NCBI GenBank assembly: GCA_900317825.1
Contig: ONIH01000002.1
Span: 55,656 to 119,655 of the forward strand
Direction: 5' to 3'
Source: an uncultured Lachnospiraceae bacterium
GTDB lineage: Bacteria > Bacillota > Clostridia > Lachnospirales > Lachnospiraceae
Length of the DNA: 64,000 nt
The translations under genes were made by a program, and so were the position numbers. Under the pieces are notes generated by a model. The model was not told where the DNA came from. It ran no database searches and worked only from the letters and a program-made list of their open reading frames with translations. Positions within the stretch are counted from its first letter, which is position 1, and the number at the start of each line of letters is the position of its first letter. Shown here one piece after another: positions 7,964 through 17,476 of this stretch.

Positions 7964-9087
7964 CGGATGATGTATGTCAGAAGCCCCTTCTTTTAGAGCT
8001 TGACCTGACATTTTTCTCAGATAAGACTGAGGAACCTACTGCAAAAAAGATAAGTGACACGCGAAAGAAAGGTTCCGTGGCGAGAAGCCAGGAACTTTCG
8101 ATGGCTGTCGAGCTGCTTGCGCTTTTCCTGTCACTGCGTATCTTCGGACAGTGGGCAGTAGGCAGGCTTTTAGGTATATACAGATGGTCGATAAGCTCTC
8201 TGATACCTGATTACATAAAGTCGGAGCGTCGGATCCCTACCGTAGCTTCGATGCATACACTGATGAGCGATGTGTATGAGCAGATGCTCATCGTGATGAT
8301 ACCTTTTATGGCGGCTGGGTTCCTGTCAGCTCTGTTTGGAACCGGGCTCCAGTTTTCTTTTAAGATATCTACAGATCCTTTGAAACCGAAGCTGGATAAA
8401 TTCAATCCGGTAAACGGATTCAAGAGAATGTTTTCGAAGCAGGCCCTCGTGAACCTGCTTATATCCATAGCGAAGATTGCTATAGTCTTCTTTGTGGCTT
8501 ATTCAGTCATAAAGGGGCACCTGAATGAGATCTTTATCCTTTATGAGCTTGATCTGATGCAGGCTTTAGCTCTTATAGTCGATCTGGTCATAGATGTCGG
8601 GATCCGCATCAGTATAGTTTACCTGGTACTTGGCTTTGCTGATTTTTTCTATCAGAAGAGAAAATTCAGAAACGATATCAAAATGACCAAGCAGGAAGTA
8701 AAAGACGAGTACAAGGACTCTGAAGGAGACCCTGAGATCAAGGGCAGACAGCGGCAGAAGATGCGTGAGGTCTCCCAAAAACGTATGATGCAGCAAGTGC
8801 CGAAGGCCGATGTCGTTATCACGAACCCTACGCACATAGCCGTAGCTATCCAGTATGACGCAGAGAAATCAGATGCTCCGTTAGTCGTGGCTAAGGGTGA
8901 GGAGCTCGTAGCTCAGAGGATAAAGGAAGTAGCGAGGGATAATAACGTAGAGATAGTCGAGAACAAACCGCTTGCGAGAGCACTTTATACGACTGTCGAG
9001 ATCGGTGCGCAGATACCGCCGGAACTGTATCAGGCAGTTGCGGAAGTGCTCGCCGTGATTTATAATAAAAAGCATAAAAGAGGTTAG
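7960..9087 (+). CDS. flhB: Flagellar export gate protein FlhB
   Basis: 375 residues. The typical DKTEEPTAKK opening is near residue 21, four membrane segments lie in about 45-230, and the cytoplasmic domain carries the NPTH autocleavage motif (DVVITNPTHIAVAI, near residue 287). FlhB switches export specificity from hook to filament subunits. TTG 7960 is the start that overlaps the fliR stop; it gives about 16 extra residues before the canonical start region, as in other Gram-positive FlhB proteins. Confidence 0.94.
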   Translation: MTDDVCQKPLLLELDLTFFSDKTEEPTAKKISDTRKKGSVARSQELSMAVELLALFLSLRIFGQWAVGRLLGIYRWSISSLIPDYIKSERRIPTVASMHTLMSDVYEQMLIVMIPFMAAGFLSALFGTGLQFSFKISTDPLKPKLDKFNPVNGFKRMFSKQALVNLLISIAKIAIVFFVAYSVIKGHLNEIFILYELDLMQALALIVDLVIDVGIRISIVYLVLGFADFFYQKRKFRNDIKMTKQEVKDEYKDSEGDPEIKGRQRQKMREVSQKRMMQQVPKADVVITNPTHIAVAIQYDAEKSDAPLVVAKGEELVAQRIKEVARDNNVEIVENKPLARALYTTVEIGAQIPPELYQAVAEVLAVIYNKKHKRG

Positions 9088-9110
9088 TGTGACGGGAAAG
9101 GAGAAGCAGT

Positions 9111-11177
9111 TTGGATAATGTCCTGGAGAAAAAGACGGGCCTGAAGAAGACAGATGTGGCGGTAGCAGCCTATCTTCTTGCTGCCATCATTTTCTTTATC
9201 GTCCCTATACCTTCATGGCTCTTAGACATCTGCCTTGCCCTGAATATAGCAGTGGCTCTGACAGTTCTTATAAACTCACTCTTTGTCGTAGAGCCTCTGG
9301 ACATGTCATTCTATCCGACACTGCTCCTTCTGACCACCATTTTCAGAATTTCACTTAACGTAGCATCCACGAGACTTATCCTTACCACTGGTTCTCCAGG
9401 TAACGTCGTAGAGACCTTCGGTTCATTCGTAGGCGGCGGCGATCTGATAGTAGGGTCTATCGTCTTTATCATTATCCTTGTAGTACAGTTCGTAGTCATT
9501 AACAAAGGTACTGAGCGTGTATCTGAGGTTACAGCCCGATTCACTCTCGACGCCATGCCTGGTAAGCAGATGGCCATTGAGGCCGATGTGTCTGCCGGAG
9601 TTATAGACGAAAAAGAAGCTAAAAGACAGCGTGACAAGCTCCAGGAGGAATCATCATTCTTCGGTTCCATGGATGGTGCCACGAAGTACGTAAAAGGAGA
9701 CGCTACTGCCGGTCTTATCATCACCGTGATAAACATCCTCGGCGGTACCATAATGGGTGTGGCCAGGCAGGGGCTGGATATCCAGGCAGCTCTGAATAAG
9801 TACGGTATCCTTACCATAGGTGACGGTATTTCTTCATCTATACCTTCACTTCTGATATCACTGGCTACCGGTCTTCTCGTTACAAAGGGCACAAAGACAG
9901 CTGATTTCTCAGGTGTTATGGTAAAGCAGCTCTTCGGAGCTCCCCGTGTCATATATGTCGTAGGAACAGTATTGGCACTGCTAGGTCTGTTTACGCCTCT
10001 AAATCCTGTGCTTTTCCTGGGTTTTGCCGCAGTATTTTTCATAGTAGGCTGGCAGATGTCGAAGAGTATCGGAAAGGAAGACATAAAGACGCAGGTTCAG
10101 GAAGAGGAGACCCAGGCCGAAGAGATCAGACGGCCTGAGAACGTCGTATCCCTCCTGAATGTAGACCCGATAGAGCTCGAGTTCGGTTATGGTATCATTC
10201 CGCTTGCCGATGTAAACCAGGGCGGTGACCTGCTTGACAGAGTCGTAATGATCAGGAGGCAGATAGCTCTTGAGCTTGGTACAGTAGTCCCTATCATAAG
10301 ACTCCGTGATAATATCCAGCTGAACCCTAACCAGTACATCATCAAGATAAAAGGAGTCCAGGTAGCCGACGGTGAGATACTTTTTGATCACTATATGGCT
10401 ATGAACCCGGGATATGTCGAGGAAGAGATCACAGGTATCCCTACGACGGAGCCTTCCTTCCATCTGCCGGCTCTCTGGATCACTGAGGGACAGAGAGAGC
10501 GTGCTGAGTCATTAGGATACACAGTCGTGGATCCGCCTTCCATCATAGCGACCCATCTGACTGAGGTCATCAGGAACCACATAGCAGAACTCCTTACCCG
10601 TCAGGATGTCCAGAACCTTGTGAACAACCTCAAGGAGACAAATCCGGCGCTTGTCGACGAGCTCACGCCTGCTGAGATGTCACTTGGAGATATTGAAAAA
10701 GTGCTTAAGAACCTTCTCGCAGAGGGCATTTCTATCAGAGATCTGCTTTCTATCTTCGAGATCCTCGCAGATCATGCCGGAAATACAAAGGATACAGACG
10801 TCCTCACAGAGTACGTGCGCCAGGGCTTAAAGCCGGCCATCTCTGCGAAGTTCTTCGATCAGGGCGTTCCGAACCAGGTCATCACCGTAGATCCGAAGGT
10901 CGAGCAGGAGATCATGGCTTCTGTAAAGCAGACAGAACAGGGGGCCTACATCACCTTAGATCCGGAGAAGGTAAAGACCATTATGGATTCTCTCGGAAAC
11001 GAGATAAAGAAGATGGAGGATCAGGGAAAGACTCCGATCGTAGTCCTTTCACCTATAGTCCGCATGTATTTCAAGAAGATCACAGAGGATTACTATTCAG
11101 ACCTCATTGTGGTATCATATAACGAGATCGAATCTGACATAGAGCTTCAGTCAGTAGGAATGGTAAGTGATTCATGA
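9111..11177 (+). CDS. flhA: Flagellar export gate protein FlhA
   Basis: 688 residues, normal for FlhA. Eight N-terminal membrane segments (to about residue 320) include the FHIPEP-type region near FTLDAMPGKQMAIEADVSAG. A large cytoplasmic domain (about 345-688) binds chaperone-substrate complexes. The start is TTG at 9111, set by AAAGGAG eight to ten bases upstream. The flhF start overlaps its end by 4 bases. Confidence 0.95.
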   Translation: MDNVLEKKTGLKKTDVAVAAYLLAAIIFFIVPIPSWLLDICLALNIAVALTVLINSLFVVEPLDMSFYPTLLLLTTIFRISLNVASTRLILTTGSPGNVVETFGSFVGGGDLIVGSIVFIIILVVQFVVINKGTERVSEVTARFTLDAMPGKQMAIEADVSAGVIDEKEAKRQRDKLQEESSFFGSMDGATKYVKGDATAGLIITVINILGGTIMGVARQGLDIQAALNKYGILTIGDGISSSIPSLLISLATGLLVTKGTKTADFSGVMVKQLFGAPRVIYVVGTVLALLGLFTPLNPVLFLGFAAVFFIVGWQMSKSIGKEDIKTQVQEEETQAEEIRRPENVVSLLNVDPIELEFGYGIIPLADVNQGGDLLDRVVMIRRQIALELGTVVPIIRLRDNIQLNPNQYIIKIKGVQVADGEILFDHYMAMNPGYVEEEITGIPTTEPSFHLPALWITEGQRERAESLGYTVVDPPSIIATHLTEVIRNHIAELLTRQDVQNLVNNLKETNPALVDELTPAEMSLGDIEKVLKNLLAEGISIRDLLSIFEILADHAGNTKDTDVLTEYVRQGLKPAISAKFFDQGVPNQVITVDPKVEQEIMASVKQTEQGAYITLDPEKVKTIMDSLGNEIKKMEDQGKTPIVVLSPIVRMYFKKITEDYYSDLIVVSYNEIESDIELQSVGMVSDS

Positions 11178-12589
11178 CTATAAATAAATACACAGGAAAG
11201 ACAAAAGAAGAAGCTATAGAAGCGGCAAAGCAGGACTTAGGTCCTGCAGCTGTCATAATGAACGTCCGGGAGGTCCGTCCCGGAGGTCTTTTTGGCATAT
11301 TTAAAAAAAGTACTTATGAAGTGACAGCAGCCATAGAAGATGACTACAAGTCTTCGGATGAGAGCCTCAAGACTCCTCTGTACAAGGTAGAAAACCAGAA
11401 GTCAGCCGGCTCTTCGACTAATTTTTCAGCTGTAGCCGATGAAAAAATAGACTTAAACGACCCGATGGACGATTCAGCCATAAGCCATTACAAAAAGAAA
11501 AATCCGACTCCGAAGAAGCCTGAGGAGAAGTCAAACGAGATAGATGCAGAGGAGCTTAAAAGTGCTTTTGAGGCTGTAAGCAGGGTCATAGAACAGCCTT
11601 CGAAGCCGGAAGAAGCAGAGAAAAGTGAAGAGACCAGGGAACCTGAGAAGGAATTCGTACCTCTTACCCCGAAGCAGGATAAAGCCATAAAGGAAGTTGC
11701 CCCGCTGGAGAAGAAACCTACCCCTGTAAAAAAGCAGGAGACTGTGCAGTCAGACGATTCAGACGGAGGGTTTTCAGGCAGAGGGACAGGTGCATACTTA
11801 GGGTTCACCCGTATGCTCTACAATAAAATGATCGACCATGAAGTGGACGAGCGCTACGTAAACCAGGCACTTTCCGACCTTGACCAGATGATAAATGCAG
11901 GGAACAGCATGGACTATCTGCTTAGCAATGTCTACCAGAAGATGGTCCTAAAGGTCGGAGTTCCAAAGCAGATATGCATAAAGGGCGAGGGTGCGCCATC
12001 GGTTGTTTTCCTTGTGGGACCTACAGGAGTAGGAAAGACTACGACCCTGGCAAAGCTCGCGAGTCAGTTCAAGGTCACCATGAATAAAAAAGTGGCTTTT
12101 CTTACGGCTGATACCTTCAGGATAGCTGCTGCACAGCAGCTTTCGACTTATGCGGATATTCTCGACGTGAAGTCGACAGTGCTGATGGCTCCGGAAGACC
12201 TCGTAGCTGCTCTTAATGAGAATAAAGAGAATGACATCATCTTTGTGGATACAGTCGGCTTTTCACATACGAACGAGGAACAGCAGAAAAATCTCGCAAA
12301 GCTCTTATCACTCGTTCCAGCGAAGTATTCAAAGCAGGTCTATCTGGTGCTCTCCGCGACCACGAAGTATTCTGACCTGAAGCGGATTGTGGACGCTTAT
12401 AAGTCATTTACCGATTTTTCGCTTATTTTTACTAAGCTTGACGAAACGGAGAACTATGGAAATATCTACAATATCAGACAGTACAGCGGAAAGAATCTCT
12501 CTTATATCACGAATGGACAGAAAGTGCCTGAGGATATAGATGTCTTAGATCCGCAGAAATTAGTAAAGAATCTTCTTGGAGGAGCATAA
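11174..12589 (+). CDS. flhF: Flagellar biosynthesis SRP-type GTPase FlhF
   Basis: 471 residues. The N-terminal basic segment (TINKYTGKTKEEAIEAAK) is followed by a Lys/Glu/Pro-rich linker (about 75-205), then an NG-type GTPase. Its P-loop GPTGVGKTTT lies near residue 281, with the DTFRIAAAQQL block, DTVGFSH at the G3 position and TKLDET at G4. FlhF sets flagellar position and number together with FlhG. Its end overlaps the flhG start by one base. Confidence 0.94.
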   Translation: MTINKYTGKTKEEAIEAAKQDLGPAAVIMNVREVRPGGLFGIFKKSTYEVTAAIEDDYKSSDESLKTPLYKVENQKSAGSSTNFSAVADEKIDLNDPMDDSAISHYKKKNPTPKKPEEKSNEIDAEELKSAFEAVSRVIEQPSKPEEAEKSEETREPEKEFVPLTPKQDKAIKEVAPLEKKPTPVKKQETVQSDDSDGGFSGRGTGAYLGFTRMLYNKMIDHEVDERYVNQALSDLDQMINAGNSMDYLLSNVYQKMVLKVGVPKQICIKGEGAPSVVFLVGPTGVGKTTTLAKLASQFKVTMNKKVAFLTADTFRIAAAQQLSTYADILDVKSTVLMAPEDLVAALNENKENDIIFVDTVGFSHTNEEQQKNLAKLLSLVPAKYSKQVYLVLSATTKYSDLKRIVDAYKSFTDFSLIFTKLDETENYGNIYNIRQYSGKNLSYITNGQKVPEDIDVLDPQKLVKNLLGGA

Positions 12590-13461
12590 TGGATCAGGCG
12601 GAAGGATTGAGAAATGTTATTAAATCCCAAAACCAGAAGAACGTGGCTTCTGCAAGGGTTATAACTATCACTAGCGGTAAAGGAGGAGTAGGAAAGTCGA
12701 ACCTGGCTGTCAACCTGGCAGTTCAGTTCAGAAAGCTCGGGAAAAAAGTCATCATCTTTGACGCGGACTTCGGCCTGGCGAATGTAGAGGTCATGTTCAA
12801 CATGCTCCCTAAGCACAATCTATCTGATGCAGTGTTTAAGGGCATTCCTCTGACTGATATCATCACAGAGGGACCGATGGACATAGGCTTTATTTCAGCT
12901 GGTACAGGAATCCTCTCACTTAATGATTTAAGCGAAGATCAGGTTCATCTGCTTGTTCGCTCACTGACGCAGCTTTCGGGACTCTGTGACGTGCTTATAG
13001 TGGATACTGGAGCTGGCATTTCAAATCATGTGATGGATTTTGTGATGGCTTCACCGGAGATACTTCTCGTAGCGACGCCAGATCCCAGCTCGATCACTGA
13101 TTCGTACTCGCTGCTCAAGGCATTCTTCTTAAGCCCGGTGTATAACAGTAAGACGAGCCGGGTAAGCCTCGTGGCAAATCGCATCAGAAATGACGGTGAG
13201 GGAGAAGCTGTATACAAAAAGCTCGATTCTGTCGTGTATCAGTTCTTAAACGCTCAGATAGGATTCGCGGGAAGCGTTCCGCAGGATTCTTCACTTGAGA
13301 AGGCGGTAAGGGCTCAGAAGATAGTAAGCATAGCCTATCCGGGTTCAAAGAGCGCCAAGGCTTTTACTGCTATAGCCAGACAGCTTTTAGACGACGATGA
13401 CACAGAAAAACCACGTGGATTCTCGATCCGCACTATATTTGACAGCTTCATGAAAAAGTAG
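12589..13461 (+). CDS. flhG: Flagellar number/placement ATPase FlhG (MinD-like, YlxH)
   Basis: 290 residues of the MinD/ParA class. The N-terminal Gln-rich start matches FlhG's FlhF-activating helix. The deviant Walker A motif KGGVGKS is at residues 31-37, followed by the DADFGLANVEVMF switch block and a DTGAGI Walker B-like segment. A C-terminal amphipathic end could bind membrane. It works with FlhF to control flagellar assembly sites. Confidence 0.93.
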   Translation: MDQAEGLRNVIKSQNQKNVASARVITITSGKGGVGKSNLAVNLAVQFRKLGKKVIIFDADFGLANVEVMFNMLPKHNLSDAVFKGIPLTDIITEGPMDIGFISAGTGILSLNDLSEDQVHLLVRSLTQLSGLCDVLIVDTGAGISNHVMDFVMASPEILLVATPDPSSITDSYSLLKAFFLSPVYNSKTSRVSLVANRIRNDGEGEAVYKKLDSVVYQFLNAQIGFAGSVPQDSSLEKAVRAQKIVSIAYPGSKSAKAFTAIARQLLDDDDTEKPRGFSIRTIFDSFMKK

Positions 13462-13470
13462 GTGTACATA

Positions 13471-14283
13471 ATGGCTGAAAAAAACGCAGACGTGACACTG
13501 TCGATCGGTGACAAGGTCACGATCATCATAACCCAGGAATACGCTCAGGAGCAGAATGGGGGAGACAGGGCCAGGAGATATCTGTCCCAGGTCCATGACG
13601 TAAAAGATGACGGAACCATAGTCATGGAGATGCCTATGATCCAGAGAAAGCTCGTGGCTCTTTCCACAGGACTCCGTTATACTTTTATTTTTACCCTAGA
13701 AAAAAATGATGAGAAGGCCTTTTATATGGCTCAGGGTGAGCTGCAGAACCGCTACCGTGAAGGCAATTTTTTCCTGATGGACGCGAGGCTGTCGACTCCC
13801 CTAAGGCGCTTCCAGAGAAGAGAGTTCTATAGGCTCGACTGTTCACTCAGGAGTGTGGCTGTAGCTTTGGGCGGAGATGACTTTAATCCTGAGCAGATCA
13901 TAGACGCAAGCCAGTTCCTTCTCGAGCACATAGACGACGGCTATCAGGTGGCGCACGGCATCATTTCAAATATCAGCGGCGGAGGTGCACTTCTTCTGAC
14001 TGAACATGACTTTAAGGATACTACATATATACTTCTGCGTGTCATCTTTAAAGAGGATAGAGCTGAGGATAATACACCAGTACCTGATAATAAAAAGAAA
14101 CCGCACGATGATACGATGGAGGTCTTAGCGAAGATCCTCGAAAAGAAGTACAACGAGACCTCTGAAAAATATTCATACAGACTGATGTTTGTCTTCAAGA
14201 ACCCTAAGTTCCGTGAGCGCATTGTCAAGTACGTGTTCGATGAGCAGCGGCGGCAGAGAAAAAAGGAGCAGGGGAGCCGATGA
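13471..14283 (+). CDS. PilZ-domain cyclic-di-GMP receptor, YcgR/MotI-like
   Basis: 270 residues from ATG 13471, which has AGGTG six bases upstream; a GTG at 13462 lies in frame but has no site. An N-terminal YcgR-type beta domain (about 10-105) precedes a PilZ domain (about 110-260) with the c-di-GMP-binding RREFYRLD arginine cluster and the NISGGG motif. Such proteins slow or brake the flagellar motor when c-di-GMP is high (YcgR in enterics, MotI/DgrA in Bacillus). Its place between flhG and cheB fits motor control. The exact target, MotA or FliG, is inferred. Confidence 0.88.
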   Translation: MAEKNADVTLSIGDKVTIIITQEYAQEQNGGDRARRYLSQVHDVKDDGTIVMEMPMIQRKLVALSTGLRYTFIFTLEKNDEKAFYMAQGELQNRYREGNFFLMDARLSTPLRRFQRREFYRLDCSLRSVAVALGGDDFNPEQIIDASQFLLEHIDDGYQVAHGIISNISGGGALLLTEHDFKDTTYILLRVIFKEDRAEDNTPVPDNKKKPHDDTMEVLAKILEKKYNETSEKYSYRLMFVFKNPKFRERIVKYVFDEQRRQRKKEQGSR

Positions 14284-15323
14284 TAAAAGTATTAGTTATA
14301 GATGACTCTGCACTCATGAGAAAAACCATGTGTGATATAATCAATTCAGTGCCTGAGTTTGAAGTCGCTGATATCTGCAGAGACGGTAAGAGCGCACTTA
14401 AAGCGGTACTGGAGAATTCATACGGCTGTATCGTGATGAATGTCTATCTGTCGGGAGTCATGAGTGGTGTGACACTGCTTAAAACCCTCGCGGATCAGAA
14501 GAGCCGGATACCTGTGATCGCCATTACATCGGCGGTCAGGGAAGACCGGGAGGTTACGCTACAGGCGCTTGATGCCGGAGTCGTGGACATGGTTGTCAGG
14601 CCTTATTTTTTCAGTGATAAGGCCGGTACAGAGAAGTTCAGACAGTCGCTTATAGCAGCGCTTAAGACTGTTTCTTCAGGAAAGGCAGTTTCAGGATTTG
14701 CAGACCGTATTTCACAGACTGTTTCACATGTTAGACGAAAGGGTAAGTATTCACTTGTAGCTCTTGCGTGTTCGACAGGAGGTCCGCAGGCTCTTCACAG
14801 GATGATCCCGATGCTCCCTGAGCATATCGGAGTTCCGATGGTCGTGGTCCAGCATATGCCGGCAGGCTTTACAGCCTCGCTTGCAGAGAGGATCAACCAG
14901 GATTCCAGTATCCATGTGAAGGAAGCATATGATCAGGAGCTTCTGATGCCTGATACGGTTTACATAGCCCCAGGAGGCAGACATTTTACGGTTGTAGAGG
15001 ACAGAAGCATGAGACTTACGGCTCATGTCTATGATGCGCCTCCGGTGCATAACCTGCGGCCGTGTGCAGATGTCATGTACGAATCCCTCTGCAAGGTCAG
15101 ATCGGATAATATCCTCTGTGTAGTCCTTACAGGGATGGGAGCAGACGGTACAGAAGGTATCGGCGAACTGAAGAAGTCAAAGCACATATACACGATCTCA
15201 CAGGATGAAGAGTCCTGCGTGGTCTACGGTATGCCTAAGTCAGTGCACGACAAAGGCCTATCGGATGAAGTAAAACCTATAACAGAAATAGCAAAATCTA
15301 TCAGTAGAGAACTGGGGGTTTAA
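14280..15323 (+). CDS. cheB: Chemotaxis methylesterase CheB with a degenerate receiver domain
   Basis: 347 residues: a receiver domain (1-125), linker and methylesterase domain (about 155-345). The esterase catalytic residues are present: Ser166 (ACSTGGP), His193 (VQHMPAGFT) and Asp290 (GMGADG). It should remove methyl groups from, or deamidate, chemoreceptors. In the receiver the acidic pair Asp8-Asp9 is kept, but the phospho-acceptor position is Asn54 (IVMNVYLSG) and the conserved Lys is Arg107 (VVRPYF). It therefore probably cannot be phosphorylated by CheA in the usual way. It overlaps the PilZ gene by 4 bases. No cheR is visible in the window. Confidence 0.93.
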   Translation: MIKVLVIDDSALMRKTMCDIINSVPEFEVADICRDGKSALKAVLENSYGCIVMNVYLSGVMSGVTLLKTLADQKSRIPVIAITSAVREDREVTLQALDAGVVDMVVRPYFFSDKAGTEKFRQSLIAALKTVSSGKAVSGFADRISQTVSHVRRKGKYSLVALACSTGGPQALHRMIPMLPEHIGVPMVVVQHMPAGFTASLAERINQDSSIHVKEAYDQELLMPDTVYIAPGGRHFTVVEDRSMRLTAHVYDAPPVHNLRPCADVMYESLCKVRSDNILCVVLTGMGADGTEGIGELKKSKHIYTISQDEESCVVYGMPKSVHDKGLSDEVKPITEIAKSISRELGV

Positions 15324-15326
15324 CAA

Positions 15327-17465
15327 ATGGATGTAGGACAGTATCTTGACATTTTCATTGATGAAGCGAATGAGCATATTCAGTCTCTTTCGGACAACAT
15401 CATGATCCTCGAGAAAGAACCGGAGAACAAGGATGTCATAAATGAGATCTTCCGTGCGGCTCACTCCCTGAAGGGAATGGCCGGTACCATGGGATTCAAG
15501 AAGATGCAGCATCTGACCCATGATATGGAGGATGTATTCTCAGAGATCAGAAATGACACAGTAAAGGTCAATTCAAGCCTCATAGATATCCTTTTTGACT
15601 GCCTTGACGCTATCGAAGCTTATGTCGATACTATAAAGCAGACTTCGAACGAAGGCGATGAGGATAACGCCGCTCTGATAAAGCGACTGAATGATTTCCT
15701 CGCTGAGGCAAAAGGCGAGAAGAAAGCCGATGATGCCGCAGAGCAGGCTGAAGAGGAAAAAGAAGCCGAGAAGGAAAAGGAAGAAAAGGCAGACGCAAAG
15801 GATGCATACAAGCAGATAAGGCTTGAAGAAAATGACATTGCTACCTTAAAGCAGGCTGCAGATTCAGGACTGAACCTTTACGGATTCACGGTCCACGTAC
15901 AGAAAGACTGTCTCCTTAAGGCAGCCAGAGCTTTCCTGGTATTCAAGGCGGTAGAGGATTTTGGTGAGATCCTTATCTATTCTCCGAGCTCACAGGATGT
16001 CGAGGATGAGAAGTTCGACATGGCATTTTCATTTATCATCGGAGCTGCCGGCGAGCTTGATCCTATAAAGAAAGCAGCAGAGAACGTATCAGAGATCGAG
16101 TCAGTTGACTGCGATAAAGTCACACCTGATATGTTCAAAATCGAGGCAGCTCCGGCACCTGCACCAGCAGAAGCAGCTGCGGCTCCGGCAGCTGACGCAA
16201 AGCCGGCAGCACCAGCCCCTGCTGCAAATAAAGCACCTGCGAAGAAGGATGCAAAGGGAAAGAAACAGACAGTGAACAAGCCTGTTACAGCCCGTACAGT
16301 CCGTGTAGATATCGAGAAGCTCGATGCCCTGATGAACCAGGTATCAGAGCTTATCATAGCAAAGAACTCACTTGTTTCTCTTTCAGCACAGGCTACAGAG
16401 AGCTCAGCTGCATCAGGTGATTCTAGCAGCAGACAGACTTTCCAGGAACAGATAGAATACCTCGAGCGTATCACGACTACCCTCCATGAATCAGTCATGA
16501 AGGTACGAATGGTACCTATCGAGAGTACAGTAAATAAATTCCCTCGTATGATCCGTGATCTCTCACGTCGACTGAAGAAGCCGATGGAACTGGTCATGAC
16601 TGGTGAGGATACAGAGCTTGACCGTACAGTGGTCGACCAGATCGGTGACCCGCTGCAGCATCTGCTCCGTAACTCAGCAGACCACGGAATCGAAGATCCT
16701 GATACACGTAAGGCGGCAGGTAAGCCGGAGACCGGAAATATCTTCCTGAACGCTTATCAGGAGGGAAATAACGTCATTATCCAGGTAGGAGATGATGGTG
16801 CCGGAATCGACACAGAGGCCGTAAAGCAGAAGGCCATTGAGAGAGGTCTTGTATCCGAAGAGGACGCTGAGAACCTGACGAAGAAGGAGATCATCGATTT
16901 TCTGTTTATGCCGTCATTCTCTATGTCAAAGGCCGTTACAGATATCTCTGGACGTGGTGTAGGTCTGGATGTCGTAAAGAGTAACATCGAGGCATTAGGC
17001 GGAGATGTAGAGGTTAAGACAGAGCTTGGACAGGGTTCTACTTTCACCATCAGACTTCCGCTTACACTTGCTATCATTCAGGCTCTTATGGTAGAAGTAA
17101 GAGACGAGAAGTACGCTATAGCTCTTGCCTCCATTATGAATATCGAGAACATCCCTGTCTCTGATATCAAGTATGTCCAGGCAAAGGAAGTCATCTACCT
17201 GAGAGGCCTCGTTATCCCTCTTATCCATCTCGACGAGCTGCTCGACTGCCCGCCTAGGGATGAGAAGCCGGAGAACCTTATCGTAGTCATCGTAAAGAAA
17301 GGCGATAATTACGCAGGACTTGTGGTAGACAGTCTTATAGGACAGCAGGAAATCGTTATCAAGTCCATGGGTAAAGTCATGGATACCAACAAGATGATAA
17401 GCGGAGCTACCATCCTCGGTGATGGCGAAGTAGCCCTTATCCTTGATGCCAACGCACTGTTCTAA
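15327..17465 (+). CDS. cheA: Chemotaxis histidine kinase CheA
   Basis: 712 residues in the standard order. HPt domain with phospho-His46 (FRAAHSLKG). P2 response-regulator-docking domain (about 170-265) after an acidic Glu/Lys linker. Ala/Pro-rich linker (about 273-315). Dimerisation helices (about 325-410). HATPase domain with N-box LLRNSADHGIEDP and G-box DDGAGID. CheW-like P5 domain (about 580-712). It phosphorylates CheY; whether it can regulate the local CheB is doubtful given that receiver. It lies three bases after cheB, with GGGGG before the start. Confidence 0.95.
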   Translation: MDVGQYLDIFIDEANEHIQSLSDNIMILEKEPENKDVINEIFRAAHSLKGMAGTMGFKKMQHLTHDMEDVFSEIRNDTVKVNSSLIDILFDCLDAIEAYVDTIKQTSNEGDEDNAALIKRLNDFLAEAKGEKKADDAAEQAEEEKEAEKEKEEKADAKDAYKQIRLEENDIATLKQAADSGLNLYGFTVHVQKDCLLKAARAFLVFKAVEDFGEILIYSPSSQDVEDEKFDMAFSFIIGAAGELDPIKKAAENVSEIESVDCDKVTPDMFKIEAAPAPAPAEAAAAPAADAKPAAPAPAANKAPAKKDAKGKKQTVNKPVTARTVRVDIEKLDALMNQVSELIIAKNSLVSLSAQATESSAASGDSSSRQTFQEQIEYLERITTTLHESVMKVRMVPIESTVNKFPRMIRDLSRRLKKPMELVMTGEDTELDRTVVDQIGDPLQHLLRNSADHGIEDPDTRKAAGKPETGNIFLNAYQEGNNVIIQVGDDGAGIDTEAVKQKAIERGLVSEEDAENLTKKEIIDFLFMPSFSMSKAVTDISGRGVGLDVVKSNIEALGGDVEVKTELGQGSTFTIRLPLTLAIIQALMVEVRDEKYAIALASIMNIENIPVSDIKYVQAKEVIYLRGLVIPLIHLDELLDCPPRDEKPENLIVVIVKKGDNYAGLVVDSLIGQQEIVIKSMGKVMDTNKMISGATILGDGEVALILDANALF

Positions 17466-17476
17466 GGGGGTACCAA

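Noticed and set aside
9311-10084. 257-residue open frame on the minus strand
   Set aside because: It is antisense to flhA, has no ribosome-binding site and reads as a shadow of flhA codons.
15977-16597. 206-residue minus-strand open frame
   Set aside because: Antisense to cheA; its Ala/Gly-rich run is the complement of the Ala/Pro linker of CheA.
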